DNA of 64,000 bases from CAWCAW01 sp963793645 (GTDB lineage Bacteria > Actinomycetota > Acidimicrobiia > Acidimicrobiales > UBA8190), in assembly GCA_963793645.1 (NCBI GenBank), contig CAWCAW010000006.1:1-64000 (forward strand). The letters run 5' to 3'. Position 1 is the stretch's first letter, and each line of letters begins with the position of its first letter. Positions 25,545 through 34,558 of this stretch are shown one piece after another. The notes beneath the pieces were generated by a model. The model saw only the letters and a program-made list of their open reading frames with translations. It ran no database searches and was not told the origin of the DNA. The translations under genes and the position numbers were made by a program.

Positions 25545-25560
25545 GTGACCGATGGGTCAC
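25545..25560. promoter_or_regulatory. Inverted repeat upstream of an acyl-CoA dehydrogenase operon, possible operator
   Basis: GTGACC and GGTCAC are exact inverted repeats around GATG, forming GTGACCGATGGGTCAC. The site ends 45 bases before ATG 25606. It differs from the repeat at 9299, so a different regulator would be expected. Confidence 0.45.
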
Positions 25561-25605
25561 TTGGCGATCGGCAATCCGGAAGATTGCCCGAGGAGGGCAG
25601 CGAGT

Positions 25606-26859
25606 ATGCGCTGGGAGATCGAGGACAGTGGCGAGCAGCAGGAATTCCGTCAGGAGTTCCGTACATGGCTGGCCAACGTGCTGCCGGCGGGATGGATGGA
25701 AGCCGTCGAAGCCGGCGACGACGCCACCTTGCAAGAGCTCAAGACGTCGAGCGGCTTCAACCCCTTCACGTGGCAGTCGACCATCGGGCACAGTCCCTAC
25801 GCGGCGCCCCTGTGGCCGACGGAGTTCGGCGGCATGTCGGGCGAGGTATGGATGCAGCAAGTGGTGCGCTCCGAGCTCACGCACTACCGGCTCCCCACGG
25901 TGTCGATCAACCTGCTTGGCGTCGGGCTGGCCGGTCCCACCCTCATCGAGCACGGCACCGAAGCACAAAAGGAGCGCTACCTCCGCAAGATCCTCTCGGC
26001 CGAGGAGATCTGGTGCCAGCTGTTCAGTGAGCCGGGTTCGGGGTCGGATCTAGCCTCGTTGTCGACGCGTGCGGTCAAAGACGGTGACGAATGGGTCGTC
26101 AACGGCCAGAAAGTGTGGACCACCATCGCGCAGTTCGCCACCTTCGGCATGCTGCTGGCCCGGACCGACCCGGACTCGCCCAAGCACGAGGGGCTCAGTT
26201 ACTTCATCGTCGACATGAAGTCGCCGGGGGTCGATGTGCGTCCGCTGCGCCAACTGACCGGTTCGTCGGAGTTCAACGAGGTCTTCTTCACCGACGTTCG
26301 CATCCCCGACGCCAATCGCGTGGGAGCCGTCGGCGATGGGTGGCGCTGCGCGCGCACCACGCTCATGAACGAACGAGTGGCGCTGTCGGGCATCTCGTTG
26401 GATCCCGTGTCGTTCACCGGTGGGGTGCGGCGCGACCCGTGGCTGTCGTACCTGGAGCGCATTCCCGATCGCCGCGATCCCCTGGTGCGCCAACACCTGG
26501 CGCAGTTGTACATCGAGTCGGAGATCAAAGAGATCACCACATTCCGGGCCAACTCGGCGCGCCGTCGCGGCCAACAACCCGGCCCCGAGGGCTCGGTCAA
26601 CAAGGTCTTCAACGCCGAGTACAACCAACGGCGGTCGAACATCGCCGTCAATGCCAACGGCATGGGCTCGGTGGCGTGGATGGCGGACGACAAAGATGCC
26701 GAAGCACTCGGCTATACGTTCCTGCGGGCCCGAGCCAACACTATTGAGGGCGGGACTTCCGAAGTCCTGCGCAACCAGATGGCCGAGAGGATCCTGGGAC
26801 TACCCCGCGACATCGAGGTCGACAAGGGCGTGCCGTGGGCTGAGGTCAAGCGCAATTAG
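25606..26859 (+). CDS. Acyl-CoA dehydrogenase
   Basis: 417 residues from ATG 25606, with AGGAGG upstream. It carries EEIWCQLFSEPGSGSDLA, WVVNGQKVWTTIAQ and near the C-terminus TIEGGTSEVLRNQMAERILGLP. It is a close paralogue of the dehydrogenase at 15613 but keeps a full N-terminal helical domain (MRWEIEDSGEQQEFRQEFRT). The product would convert acyl-CoA to enoyl-CoA with electron-transfer flavoprotein as acceptor. It heads a run of three closely spaced genes with a thioesterase and a thiolase-like protein; an enoyl-CoA hydratase follows 105 bases later. Confidence 0.9.
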   Translation: MRWEIEDSGEQQEFRQEFRTWLANVLPAGWMEAVEAGDDATLQELKTSSGFNPFTWQSTIGHSPYAAPLWPTEFGGMSGEVWMQQVVRSELTHYRLPTVSINLLGVGLAGPTLIEHGTEAQKERYLRKILSAEEIWCQLFSEPGSGSDLASLSTRAVKDGDEWVVNGQKVWTTIAQFATFGMLLARTDPDSPKHEGLSYFIVDMKSPGVDVRPLRQLTGSSEFNEVFFTDVRIPDANRVGAVGDGWRCARTTLMNERVALSGISLDPVSFTGGVRRDPWLSYLERIPDRRDPLVRQHLAQLYIESEIKEITTFRANSARRRGQQPGPEGSVNKVFNAEYNQRRSNIAVNANGMGSVAWMADDKDAEALGYTFLRARANTIEGGTSEVLRNQMAERILGLPRDIEVDKGVPWAEVKRN

Positions 26860-26866
26860 GCCTGTC

Positions 26867-27523
26867 GTGTCCGCTGTCAACGACAACCGGCCCGATGGGG
26901 CCGCCCTCGATGCTCGCGTGCGCGCCGCCGGCGCGCTGCGCGCCTTGGGCCACGCTCTCGTCTCTTCGGACGTGGACGACGGGCTCATGATCCGACTGAC
27001 CACTGAGGTCGAAGCCTTCGTCGAGGAGATCGAGCGCGCTCCGAAACGCGCGCTGCACACGCGGGAGATGACACAGGCCTTGTTCGCCGACGCGCCCTCT
27101 GAAGGCGGGGTGCGGACGCACTTCACGGACTGCATCGTCACCGGACCGACCAATCCCATGGGCATGGCCGCGCAGATTCACCGCCACGGGGAGGAGGCGG
27201 TGCTCATCACCACCTTGGGACCCGCCTTCGAAGGGGCTCCCGGGCGCGCCCACGGAGGGGTGGTGGCGGCGTTGTTCGACGAGGTGATGGGCTTCGTCTT
27301 GTCCATTCACACCACACCCGCATACACGGGACGTCTCCAGGTCAACTACCGAGCGCCGGTGAGCCTGGGCGAAGAACTCGAATTGCGGGCCCAACTCACT
27401 GAGCGCCGGGGCCGCAAACTCTCCATGACCGCGCACGCCCACCAAGGCGGGCGCCTCGTCGCTCAAGCCACCGGTCTCTTCGTCGCCGTCGACCCCGACC
27501 ACTTCGCCTCGGGTTCGGCCTGA
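26867..27523 (+). CDS. PaaI-type hotdog thioesterase
   Basis: About 218 residues from GTG 26867, eight bases after the dehydrogenase stop. The hotdog core is in the C-terminal half: EGAPGRAHGGVVAALFDEVMGFVLS, then TGRLQVNYRAPVSLGEELELRAQL. The HGG turn with a nearby Asp/Glu is the usual active-site region. Residues 1-95 are an N-terminal extension with a helical character. It probably hydrolyses acyl-CoA made or used by the neighbouring enzymes. Confidence 0.8.
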   Translation: MSAVNDNRPDGAALDARVRAAGALRALGHALVSSDVDDGLMIRLTTEVEAFVEEIERAPKRALHTREMTQALFADAPSEGGVRTHFTDCIVTGPTNPMGMAAQIHRHGEEAVLITTLGPAFEGAPGRAHGGVVAALFDEVMGFVLSIHTTPAYTGRLQVNYRAPVSLGEELELRAQLTERRGRKLSMTAHAHQGGRLVAQATGLFVAVDPDHFASGSA

Positions 27524-27526
27524 GCT

Positions 27527-29005
27527 ATGCCCAACCCCGATCGGATCCCGGTGGTCATCGCTACCGGGCAGGCCATCGAACGCTACGCGGTGGTATCGGT
27601 CATCGACGTGGCCGCTCGAGCGGCCGAGGCGGCCCTGGCCGAAGTGCCCGCCCTGCGTTCGCGCATCAACCAGGTGTCGGTGGTGAACATGCTCTCGAAC
27701 GCGGGTCCTTCTCCGGCCGGTCGCCTGGCCCGGCGGCTGGGCTTGGCTCCGGCGCGCACCGAGGTCTCCACCATCGGTGGCAGCTCACCGCAGTGGTTGG
27801 TGAACCGGGCCGCCACCGCCATCGCCGCCGGCGAGGTCGACGCCGTGCTGATAGCCGGGGCCGAAGCCCTTCGATCGGCCAAAGCAAGCGGCGGCACCAG
27901 TCGCGGGGCCCCGAGCGGCGAGCGAGACGCTGACGACGCGCTGGCGCCTGACGTGGTGGTGGGCGACACCCGCTCCGGCATCGGCCCGGTTGAGATGGCG
28001 GCGGGACTGGGCGCACCGGTGGACGTCTACGCCTTGTTCGAGAGCGTCATCGCCCGGCGCGCCGGGCACAGCCTCGCCGAGCACCGCCATGCCATGGCGC
28101 AGTGGCTGTGCCGTTTCACCGACGTTGCCGCCGCTAATCCCTACGCGTGGTTCCCCCACGCCCGCACGGCGACAGAGCTGGCCACTGTCTCCTCCGACAA
28201 CCGATTGGTGAGCGAGCCATACCCGAAGCGCATGTGTGCCGTGCTCAGCGTCGACCAAGGAGCCGCCATCGTGGTCACGTCGCTCGGCGCTGCCCAACGC
28301 GCCGGTGTGGCCGACCGCGCCGTGTTCTGCCTAGCGGGCGCGGCCGCCAACGACGTGTGGTTCCCTTCGGCGCGCCCGGATCCGGGGTCGTCGCCCGCCA
28401 TCAAGGCGGCCGCGCGCAGCGCGCTGGCCGCGGCCGGCATGGGCATCGATGACATCGGACTGATCGACTTGTACTCGTGTTTTCCCTGTGCCGTGGCCAT
28501 GGCCGCCGCCGCCATGGGCATCGAGCTCGATGACAGCCGTGGGTTGACGGTGACCGGCGGGCTCCCCTACTTCGGGGGCCCCGGCAACAACTACACGCTG
28601 CACGCCATCGCCACCATGGTCGAGCGCATTCGCGCCCAAGGAGGAAGCGGCCTCGTCAGTGGGCTCGGCTGGTACGCCACCAAGCACGCCGTGGGCGTCT
28701 ACGGGTCCACTCCGCCGACGGCATTCCGCACGGGCGACACGACCGACGTCCAGCGCGACATCGATGCCTCTGCGCTGGAGGTGGCCGAAGTGGCCGAGGG
28801 CCCGGCGGTGGTGGTGGCGGCCACGGTGGCCATGGGCCCCGGGGCGTCGGTCATGGCGGCGCCGATCATCGCCCGGCTCCCCGACGGTCGCCACATGGCG
28901 GCCGCCGCCGCGGACACCGAGCTCAGCGGCCTGGCGGGCCGCAATCTCGTAGGGAAGGCCGTGACGGTGTCCGGCCAGCCACCGCGTTATCGAGTAGCCG
29001 ACTGA
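27527..29005 (+). CDS. Thiolase-like acetyl-CoA acetyltransferase family protein without the usual nucleophilic Cys
   Basis: 492 residues, longer than classical thiolases. It has a thiolase fold, DLYSCFPCAVAMAAAAMG, GGLPYFGGPGNNYTLHAIA and GLGWYATKHAVGVYGSTPP, then an extra C-terminal beta domain (about 410-492). At the place of the N-terminal nucleophile the sequence reads STIGGSSPQWLVNRAA, without Cys. This is a known divergent branch in actinobacteria whose reaction is not settled. It starts 3 bases after the thioesterase stop. Active-site Cys and His candidates remain in the C-terminal half, so catalysis is not ruled out. Confidence 0.75.
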   Translation: MPNPDRIPVVIATGQAIERYAVVSVIDVAARAAEAALAEVPALRSRINQVSVVNMLSNAGPSPAGRLARRLGLAPARTEVSTIGGSSPQWLVNRAATAIAAGEVDAVLIAGAEALRSAKASGGTSRGAPSGERDADDALAPDVVVGDTRSGIGPVEMAAGLGAPVDVYALFESVIARRAGHSLAEHRHAMAQWLCRFTDVAAANPYAWFPHARTATELATVSSDNRLVSEPYPKRMCAVLSVDQGAAIVVTSLGAAQRAGVADRAVFCLAGAAANDVWFPSARPDPGSSPAIKAAARSALAAAGMGIDDIGLIDLYSCFPCAVAMAAAAMGIELDDSRGLTVTGGLPYFGGPGNNYTLHAIATMVERIRAQGGSGLVSGLGWYATKHAVGVYGSTPPTAFRTGDTTDVQRDIDASALEVAEVAEGPAVVVAATVAMGPGASVMAAPIIARLPDGRHMAAAAADTELSGLAGRNLVGKAVTVSGQPPRYRVAD

Positions 29006-29062
29006 CAGGTCCTGGGGTGTGGCGCCGAAGGCGACTTGGCGGCCAGACTCACAGACGGTTCA

Positions 29063-29094
29063 GAGCAACCGAGTCAACGAGCAACCGACTCAAC
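29063..29094. repeat. 16-bp tandem direct repeat upstream of the enoyl-CoA hydratase
   Basis: GAGCAACCGAGTCAAC at 29063-29078 is followed at once by GAGCAACCGACTCAAC at 29079-29094, one mismatch. The pair ends six bases before the AGGAG ribosome site of the gene at 29111, so it lies in its leader or promoter. Confidence 0.65.
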
Positions 29095-29110
29095 AAATAA
29101 AGGAGCACCA

Positions 29111-29881
29111 ATGGCGGAAGTCGAGCGTGAACGGCGAGGGCACGTCGAGATCCTGACGATCAACCGACCCGAGGCCCGCAACGCCATCAACGGCGCCGTG
29201 AGCCTGGGCATGTCGGCCGCCCTTGACGAGCTCGAGTCGGACGACGACTGCTGGGTCGTCGTCGTCACCGGAGCCGGCGACAAGGCCTTTTCGGCGGGAA
29301 TGGACCTCAAGGCGTTTTTGTCGGGCGAGGCCGCCCTCATCATGGAGGGCACAGGGGGCTTCGGAGGCATCACCCAGCGCCATTTCCCCAAGCCGCTCAT
29401 CGCCGCGGTCAACGGGGCCTGCCTGGCCGGCGGCTTCGAGATCATGCTCTCGTGCGACATGGTCGTGGCCGTCGAGCACGCCACCTTCGGGATCCCCGAG
29501 GCCAAGCGCGGCCTTCTGGCCGGGGCCGGCGGCCTGATCAGACTTCCTAAGCGCCTGCCCATGGCCGTGGCATTGGAGCTGGCCCTCACCGGTGATCCCA
29601 TGGATGCCCACCGGGCCCAGTCCCTCGGGCTGATCAATCAGGTGGTGCCCGCCCCCGATCTCATGACCGCCGCCGTCGGGCTGGCCGAACGCATCGCCGA
29701 CAACGCCCCCCTGGCGGTGCGGTGGTCGAAGAAGGTCATGGTCGAGTCGGCTGATCTGCCCGAGTCCGAAGGCTGGAAGCTCAACTCCGAAGCCATCGGA
29801 GTGGTTTTCACGTCCGCCGACGCCATGGAGGGGCCCGCTGCTTTTGCCGAGAAGCGCAAGCCCAACTGGCAAGGGAAGTGA
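29111..29881 (+). CDS. Enoyl-CoA hydratase/isomerase (crotonase family)
   Basis: 256 residues from ATG 29111 with AGGAG six bases upstream. The crotonase features are present: RPEARNAINGAVSLGMSAAL, the oxyanion-hole strand GDKAFSAGMDLKAFL, and NGACLAGGFEIMLSCDMVVA. The catalytic Glu region reads FGIPEAKRGLLAGAGG, with a Glu in the position used by hydratases. It hydrates 2-enoyl-CoA in beta-oxidation and follows the dehydrogenase-thioesterase-thiolase run, from which it is separated by 105 bases carrying a direct repeat, so it may have its own promoter. Confidence 0.88.
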   Translation: MAEVERERRGHVEILTINRPEARNAINGAVSLGMSAALDELESDDDCWVVVVTGAGDKAFSAGMDLKAFLSGEAALIMEGTGGFGGITQRHFPKPLIAAVNGACLAGGFEIMLSCDMVVAVEHATFGIPEAKRGLLAGAGGLIRLPKRLPMAVALELALTGDPMDAHRAQSLGLINQVVPAPDLMTAAVGLAERIADNAPLAVRWSKKVMVESADLPESEGWKLNSEAIGVVFTSADAMEGPAAFAEKRKPNWQGK

Positions 29882-29899
29882 CCTCGCATCACACGAGGT
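29881..29899. terminator. Possible hairpin after the enoyl-CoA hydratase
   Basis: ACCTCG and CGAGGT pair around a 7-base loop, directly at the end of the hydratase gene. There is no T-run, so it is a weak terminator candidate or an RNA 3' end stabiliser. Confidence 0.3.
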
Positions 29900-30039
29900 A
29901 GGCGTGAGGCGGTTGTTTCCCTCGTCACGGGGGTCTTCCCGGACGCTTCGGTGGCGGCCTTACCTCAACGGCCGAAGCGGTCTAACCTTGGAGAAGAAGG
30001 CGTCAGCCCGATGGCGGGCGCCGGAGAAGGGATGGACCC

Positions 30040-30312
30040 GTGCACCCAATTCTCGCGGAGATCTTCGGCCCCGATCTGATCATCGTCATCATCGTCATCG
30101 CCGCCGTCCTCTTCGGCGGCTCGCGGATCCCCAAGTTGGCCCGCTCCCTCGGCTCGGCACAATCCGAGTTCAAGAAGGGTCTGGCCGACGGGCACAAGGC
30201 ATCCGACTCCGACGCCGAGCCCGGCAAGGACGCCACCAAGGACAGCACCGACGACAGCGGCAGCGTTGCCAAGACCAATGGCAACGGGTCGACGACGTCG
30301 AACAACAACTGA
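30040..30312 (+). CDS. tatA: Twin-arginine translocase subunit TatA/E
   Basis: 90 residues from GTG 30040. One N-terminal membrane helix (LIIVIIVIAAVLFGGSRIPKL) with the FGGSRIP hinge is followed by an amphipathic helix (ARSLGSAQSEFKKGLADG) and a polar tail rich in Asp, Ser, Thr and Asn, as in TatA. TatA oligomers form the channel that exports folded proteins with twin-arginine signals. No tatB or tatC is nearby, which is common in actinobacteria. Confidence 0.85.
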   Translation: MHPILAEIFGPDLIIVIIVIAAVLFGGSRIPKLARSLGSAQSEFKKGLADGHKASDSDAEPGKDATKDSTDDSGSVAKTNGNGSTTSNNN

Positions 30313-30456
30313 TCGACCTCGTTCCGGCGCGCCCCCATGGCGCCCCTGCGCCCGTCATGACGGCATCGACGACGGCGCCGCCTGCATTGTCCGTATGGCC
30401 CGCTCCTTGCGCGCCTTGCGCGCTTCGCGCGCCGGCCGCATCCGTTGGGGTCCCCC

Positions 30457-31873
30457 ATGGCTGACGATGTCCTCGAGCTGGCCGACAAGCTGTGGAGCGG
30501 GGAGGTCGATATCGCATCGATCCATCCGGTGGGCGGGTATCTGGGCGGGCTGGCCGACATAACCGACGGCGTCGCCTTCGTGCCGTCATTTGCCAACGTG
30601 TCGGCTTTTTCCACCGACGATGGTTTGGTGCTGGTGGACACCGGCTCGAGCTTCGTGGCCGAGGCCGTGCACAGCACGCTTCGGGCCTGGTCGCCGAAAC
30701 GCCTGCACACCGCTGTGTACTCCCATGGACACATCGACCACGTCTTCGGGGTCCCGGTGTGGGAAGCCGAGGGTGCCGAGCGCGGCTGGCCCCGCCCCGT
30801 GGTCATCGCCCATGACGCGCTGCCGGCGCGCTTTGACCGGTACATCGTCACCGCCGGGTACAACGCCGTCATCAACCAGCGCCAATTCGAGCGCGCCCGG
30901 CTTGTCGTGGCCGACCGAGTACCGCTACCCCGACCGCACCTACAGCGACCGGCTCGACATCGAGGTGGGCGGCGTGGACTTCGAGCTCCACCATGCCCGA
31001 GGCGAGACTGACGACCACACCTGGACGTGGATTCCCGGTCCCAAGGTGGTGTGTTGCGGAGACCTCTTCATCTGGGCCTCGCCCAACGCGGGCAACCCCC
31101 AGAAGGTGCAGCGCTACCCCCGGGAGTGGGCCGCCGCCTTGCGCCAGATGATCGAACTGGAGCCCGAGACGCTTCTTCCCGGCCATGGCTTCCCCGTCAT
31201 CGGCGCCCCGCGGGTCCGCCAGGCCCTTACCGACACCGCCGATCTGCTCGACTCGCTGGTCGACCAGACCCTGGTCCTCATGAACAGCGGTGCCCGTCTG
31301 GACGAGGTCCTGCACACGGTAAAGGCCCCATCCCACCTGCTCGAACGCCCGTATCTGCGCCCCGTCTACGACGAACCGGAATTCGTGGTCCGCAACATCT
31401 GGCGGCAGTACGGGGGGTGGTGGGACGGCAATCCGGCCACCTTGAAGCCGGCTCCCGAAACCGCATTGGCCCTGGAGCTCGCTGAGATGGCCGGAGGCGC
31501 CGGTGCGTTGGCCGAGCGCGCCCTGGCCCTCGTCGAGGCCAGCGGGTCGGCTACGGGCGGCGGGTCGGCTACGGGCGGCGGGTCGGCTACGGGCGGCGGG
31601 TCGGCTACGGGCGGCGGGTCGGCTACGGGCGGCGGGTCGGCTACGGGCGGCGGGTCGGCTACGGGCGGCGGGTCGGGTGCCGATGTCAACCTGCGTATCG
31701 CCGGCCACCTGGCCGAGTTGGCCGCCCTGGCGGCCCCGACCGACGCGGCTGTGCAACGGATCCGGCGAGACGTCTTCGCTCGCCTGGCCGAGGTCTCGAC
31801 GTCGACCATGGCCAAAGGAGTCTTCAGCTGGGCAGCGCGCCAATCCGAGGAGAGCGCCACCCACCCACATTGA
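30457..31873 (+). CDS. Metallo-beta-lactamase-fold hydrolase, alkylsulfatase-like (frameshifted, with GSATGG repeats)
   Basis: About 471 residues when one extra base is removed. The N-terminal part has the metal-binding YSHGHIDHVFG motif. The frame then shifts near 30892-30896 (removing one G or C joins INQRQFE to GLSWPTEYRYPD). The second part carries HHARGETDDHTWTW, CCGDLFIWASPNAGNPQK and LLPGHGFPVIG, then an alkylsulfatase-type dimerisation region (WRQYGGWWDGNPATL). These enzymes hydrolyse alkyl sulfates or related esters using two zinc ions. Seven copies of GSATGG are inserted before the final helical segment. Start chosen at ATG 30457; TTG 30445 is an alternative. Confidence 0.78.
31544..31669. 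repeat. 18-bp tandem repeat, seven exact copies, coding GSATGG
   Basis: The unit GGGTCGGCTACGGGCGGC repeats seven times without a mismatch and continues partially for seven bases. It encodes a flexible (GSATGG)7 linker in the alkylsulfatase-like protein. Perfect identity implies recent expansion or a length-variable minisatellite. Confidence 0.95.
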
Positions 31874-31935
31874 GCGACCATGGCGCCGTCCTGCGAACTA
31901 CTACTTGCAGGGCGCGGTTCGCTAGTGTCGTCGCC

Positions 31936-32823
31936 GTGAGCGCCTCGGCCCCCGGACCCGCCCACCACAGCGCGTCACCCCGTCGCCGCCGTCCCTTCGC
32001 CGTGCTGGGGGCGCTGGCCGTGGTGGTGTCCCTCGGCGGCTGCCAGCTGCCTCGCTTCTACGCCTTTCGGGGGGCCACCTCCCAGGCGCGCGACGAGTTC
32101 ACGTTGTGGTCGGCGACCTTCATCGCCGCCATCGTCGTCGGCGTGTTCACCGGCGGCCTGATCCTTTGGTCGGTCATCCGCTACCGGCGCAAGTCCGACG
32201 AGGTCCCCCGCCAGTTCCAGTACCACACGGGCCTCGAAGTCGCCTACACGATCATCCCCGTCATCATCGTGCTCGTCCTCTTCGCCTTCACCGTCATCAC
32301 CGAGAACCGGGTCGACGCCGTGGTCCCCAACCCGGCTGTGAAGATCAACGTGTGGGCATTCCAGTGGGGTTGGGAGTTCAACTACCCCACCCAGGGCGTG
32401 ACCGTCGAGGGCCAGACCACCCAGGACCCTGATCCTGTCGGCCTCGACGGCTCCACGTGCTCCCCGGCGGTCGACTGCCTGGGCCCGGGCCTGGTCATGC
32501 CGGCGGGCCAGACCGTGCGCATCACACTGCGCTCGCGAGACACCATCCACGGGTTCTACGTGCCCCAGTTCAACTTCAGCCGCTACGCCCAGCCCGGAGT
32601 GACCAACCAATTCGACTTCACGGTGTCGTCACCGGGGATCTACCGGGCCCAGTGCACCCAGTTCTGTGGGCTCTACCACTCGATCATGTTCTTCCACGTG
32701 GTCGCCCTGCCCGAGTCACAGTTCCACGCCTGGGTGACCGCGCAGAAAGATTCCTTGGATAGATCGTCCAGCTCGGCGTCGAAGACATCCGGCTCAGCTA
32801 CCCATACGGAGGCAGCCGCATGA
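31936..32823 (+). CDS. ctaC: Cytochrome c oxidase subunit II
   Basis: About 295 residues from GTG 31936. A lipoprotein-like signal (LAVVVSLGGC) is followed by two membrane helices (about 55-80 and 100-125) and the periplasmic CuA domain. CuA ligands are visible in the C-terminal motif QCTQFCGLYHSIM, with the additional His in HGFYVPQFN. It receives electrons from the bc1-linked cytochrome c and passes them to subunit I. Its stop overlaps the ctaD ATG by 4 bases. The frame opens earlier at 31870, but the residues there do not look like a signal peptide. Confidence 0.93.
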   Translation: MSASAPGPAHHSASPRRRRPFAVLGALAVVVSLGGCQLPRFYAFRGATSQARDEFTLWSATFIAAIVVGVFTGGLILWSVIRYRRKSDEVPRQFQYHTGLEVAYTIIPVIIVLVLFAFTVITENRVDAVVPNPAVKINVWAFQWGWEFNYPTQGVTVEGQTTQDPDPVGLDGSTCSPAVDCLGPGLVMPAGQTVRITLRSRDTIHGFYVPQFNFSRYAQPGVTNQFDFTVSSPGIYRAQCTQFCGLYHSIMFFHVVALPESQFHAWVTAQKDSLDRSSSSASKTSGSATHTEAAA

Positions 32824-34538
32824 CCCTGCTGGCCGAACGACCGCACGTTTCCGAAGAGCACCACGAGCACCACGAAGGGCCCCAGGGGATCCTCAAGTGG
32901 ATGACGAGCACCGATCACAAGGTGATCGGCATGAACTACATGATCACCTCGCTCGTCATGTTCTTCTTCGCCGGCATCATGGCGCTGTTGATCCGGGCCC
33001 AGCTGACCAGCCCCGACAGCACGCTGTTGAGCCCCCAGCAGTACAACGAGCTCTTCACCATGCACGGCAGCTTGATGCTGTACCTCTTCGCCGGCCCCTT
33101 CGCCTTCGGCGGCTTGGCCAACTACATCGTGCCGATACAAGTAGGCGCCCCCGACATGGCGTTCCCCCGTCTCAACGCCTTGTCGTACTGGCTGTACCTC
33201 ACGGGGTCGATCACCATGATGCTGGGCTTCTTGGTGGCCGGAGGCGCCGCTGCATTCGGCTGGGTGGGTTATGCGCCGCTGTCGGAGGCGACCTTCTCGT
33301 CGGGGTCGGGGCCCGACCTGTGGATCCTTGCCATCGGCCTGACCGGGTTCTCGGCCATCTTCACCGGCGTCAACCTGGTCACGACCATCTTCTACTTGCG
33401 TGCTCCCGGTATGACCATGTTCCGCATGCCGCTTTTCACCTGGGGCATGCTCGTCACCGCCATCCTCATTCTCCTCGCCTTCCCCATCTTGACGGCCGCC
33501 ATGGTGTTCCTCTTCGCCGACCGGCATTTCGGGACGCACATCTACACGGTGTCAGGCGGTGGGGTGCCGGTGCTGTATCAGAACCTCTTCTGGTTCTTCG
33601 GCCATCCCGAGGTCTATATCCTGGCCTTGCCCTATTTCGGGATGGTCTCCGAGATCATCCCGGTGTTCTCCCGCAAACCGCTGTTCGGCTACAAGGGCAT
33701 GGTCTTCGCCAACATGGCCATCGCAGCGTTGTCCACGGGAGTGTGGGCTCACCACATGTTCACCACCGGGGTCGTGTTACTCCCCTTCTTCTCGCTGTTG
33801 TCATTGCTCATCGCCGTGCCCACCGGGATCAAGTTCTTCAACTGGATCGGGACGATGTGGCGCGGCCAGCTGGAGTTCGCCACGCCCATGCTCTTTTCCA
33901 TCGGCTTCCTGTTCGCCTTCCTCATGGGTGGCCTCACCGGCATCATGCTGGCGTCCCCGCCCATCGACTTCGCCACCCACGACACGTATTTCGTGGTGGC
34001 GCACTTTCACCAGGTGCTCTTCGGTACGGCCGTGTTCGCCGGTTTCGGCGGGCTCTACTACTGGTACCCGAAGTTCTACGGCCGCATGTACCGCGAGGGC
34101 TTGGGCAAGGCGCACTTCTGGCTGATGTTCATCGGCTTCTGGCTGACGTTCATGCCCCAGTACCAACTCGGTTTGGAAGGCATGCCACGGCGGGTCGTCA
34201 CCTACGCGCCGGGGCTCGGTTGGCAGTTCCTGAACCGCCTGTCCACCGTCGGTGCCTTCATCATCGGGGCTTCGTTCCTCTTCTTCCTCTACAACATGTG
34301 GATCTCGTGGCGTAAGCCGATTCCTGCCGGCGACAACCCGTTCGACGGCCACACGCTGGAGTGGTTCGCCTCATCCCCGCCGGTGCACCACAACTTCGAG
34401 AAGCTGCCCCCTATTCGTTCAGAACGTCCGACGTGGGACTACAACCACCCCGACGCATTGGCCATCAGGCACGGGGCGAGCAGTAACGGGCATGCCCCCG
34501 TGCTCGAACCGGTCGGTGCGCCCGCGGACGAGAGCTAG
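32820..34538 (+). CDS. ctaD: Cytochrome c oxidase subunit I
   Basis: 572 residues with twelve membrane helices. Haem and copper ligands of aa3 oxidases are present: MHGSLMLYLF (haem a His), FWFFGHPEVYILALPYFG (CuB His with the cross-linked Tyr), HHMFTTG, and HDTYFVVAHFHQVLFG (haem a and a3 His). It is the catalytic proton-pumping subunit that reduces oxygen to water. It is translationally coupled to ctaC (ATGA) and followed by ctaF after 20 bases. Confidence 0.96.
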   Translation: MTLLAERPHVSEEHHEHHEGPQGILKWMTSTDHKVIGMNYMITSLVMFFFAGIMALLIRAQLTSPDSTLLSPQQYNELFTMHGSLMLYLFAGPFAFGGLANYIVPIQVGAPDMAFPRLNALSYWLYLTGSITMMLGFLVAGGAAAFGWVGYAPLSEATFSSGSGPDLWILAIGLTGFSAIFTGVNLVTTIFYLRAPGMTMFRMPLFTWGMLVTAILILLAFPILTAAMVFLFADRHFGTHIYTVSGGGVPVLYQNLFWFFGHPEVYILALPYFGMVSEIIPVFSRKPLFGYKGMVFANMAIAALSTGVWAHHMFTTGVVLLPFFSLLSLLIAVPTGIKFFNWIGTMWRGQLEFATPMLFSIGFLFAFLMGGLTGIMLASPPIDFATHDTYFVVAHFHQVLFGTAVFAGFGGLYYWYPKFYGRMYREGLGKAHFWLMFIGFWLTFMPQYQLGLEGMPRRVVTYAPGLGWQFLNRLSTVGAFIIGASFLFFLYNMWISWRKPIPAGDNPFDGHTLEWFASSPPVHHNFEKLPPIRSERPTWDYNHPDALAIRHGASSNGHAPVLEPVGAPADES

Positions 34539-34558
34539 CGGGACAGGAGACAACAGAC

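Noticed and set aside
30313..30456. Possible structured RNA or tRNA in a GC-rich gap
   Set aside because: GCGCGC hairpins are present, but no cloverleaf or known RNA pattern could be made; the stretch is probably leader of the hydrolase gene.
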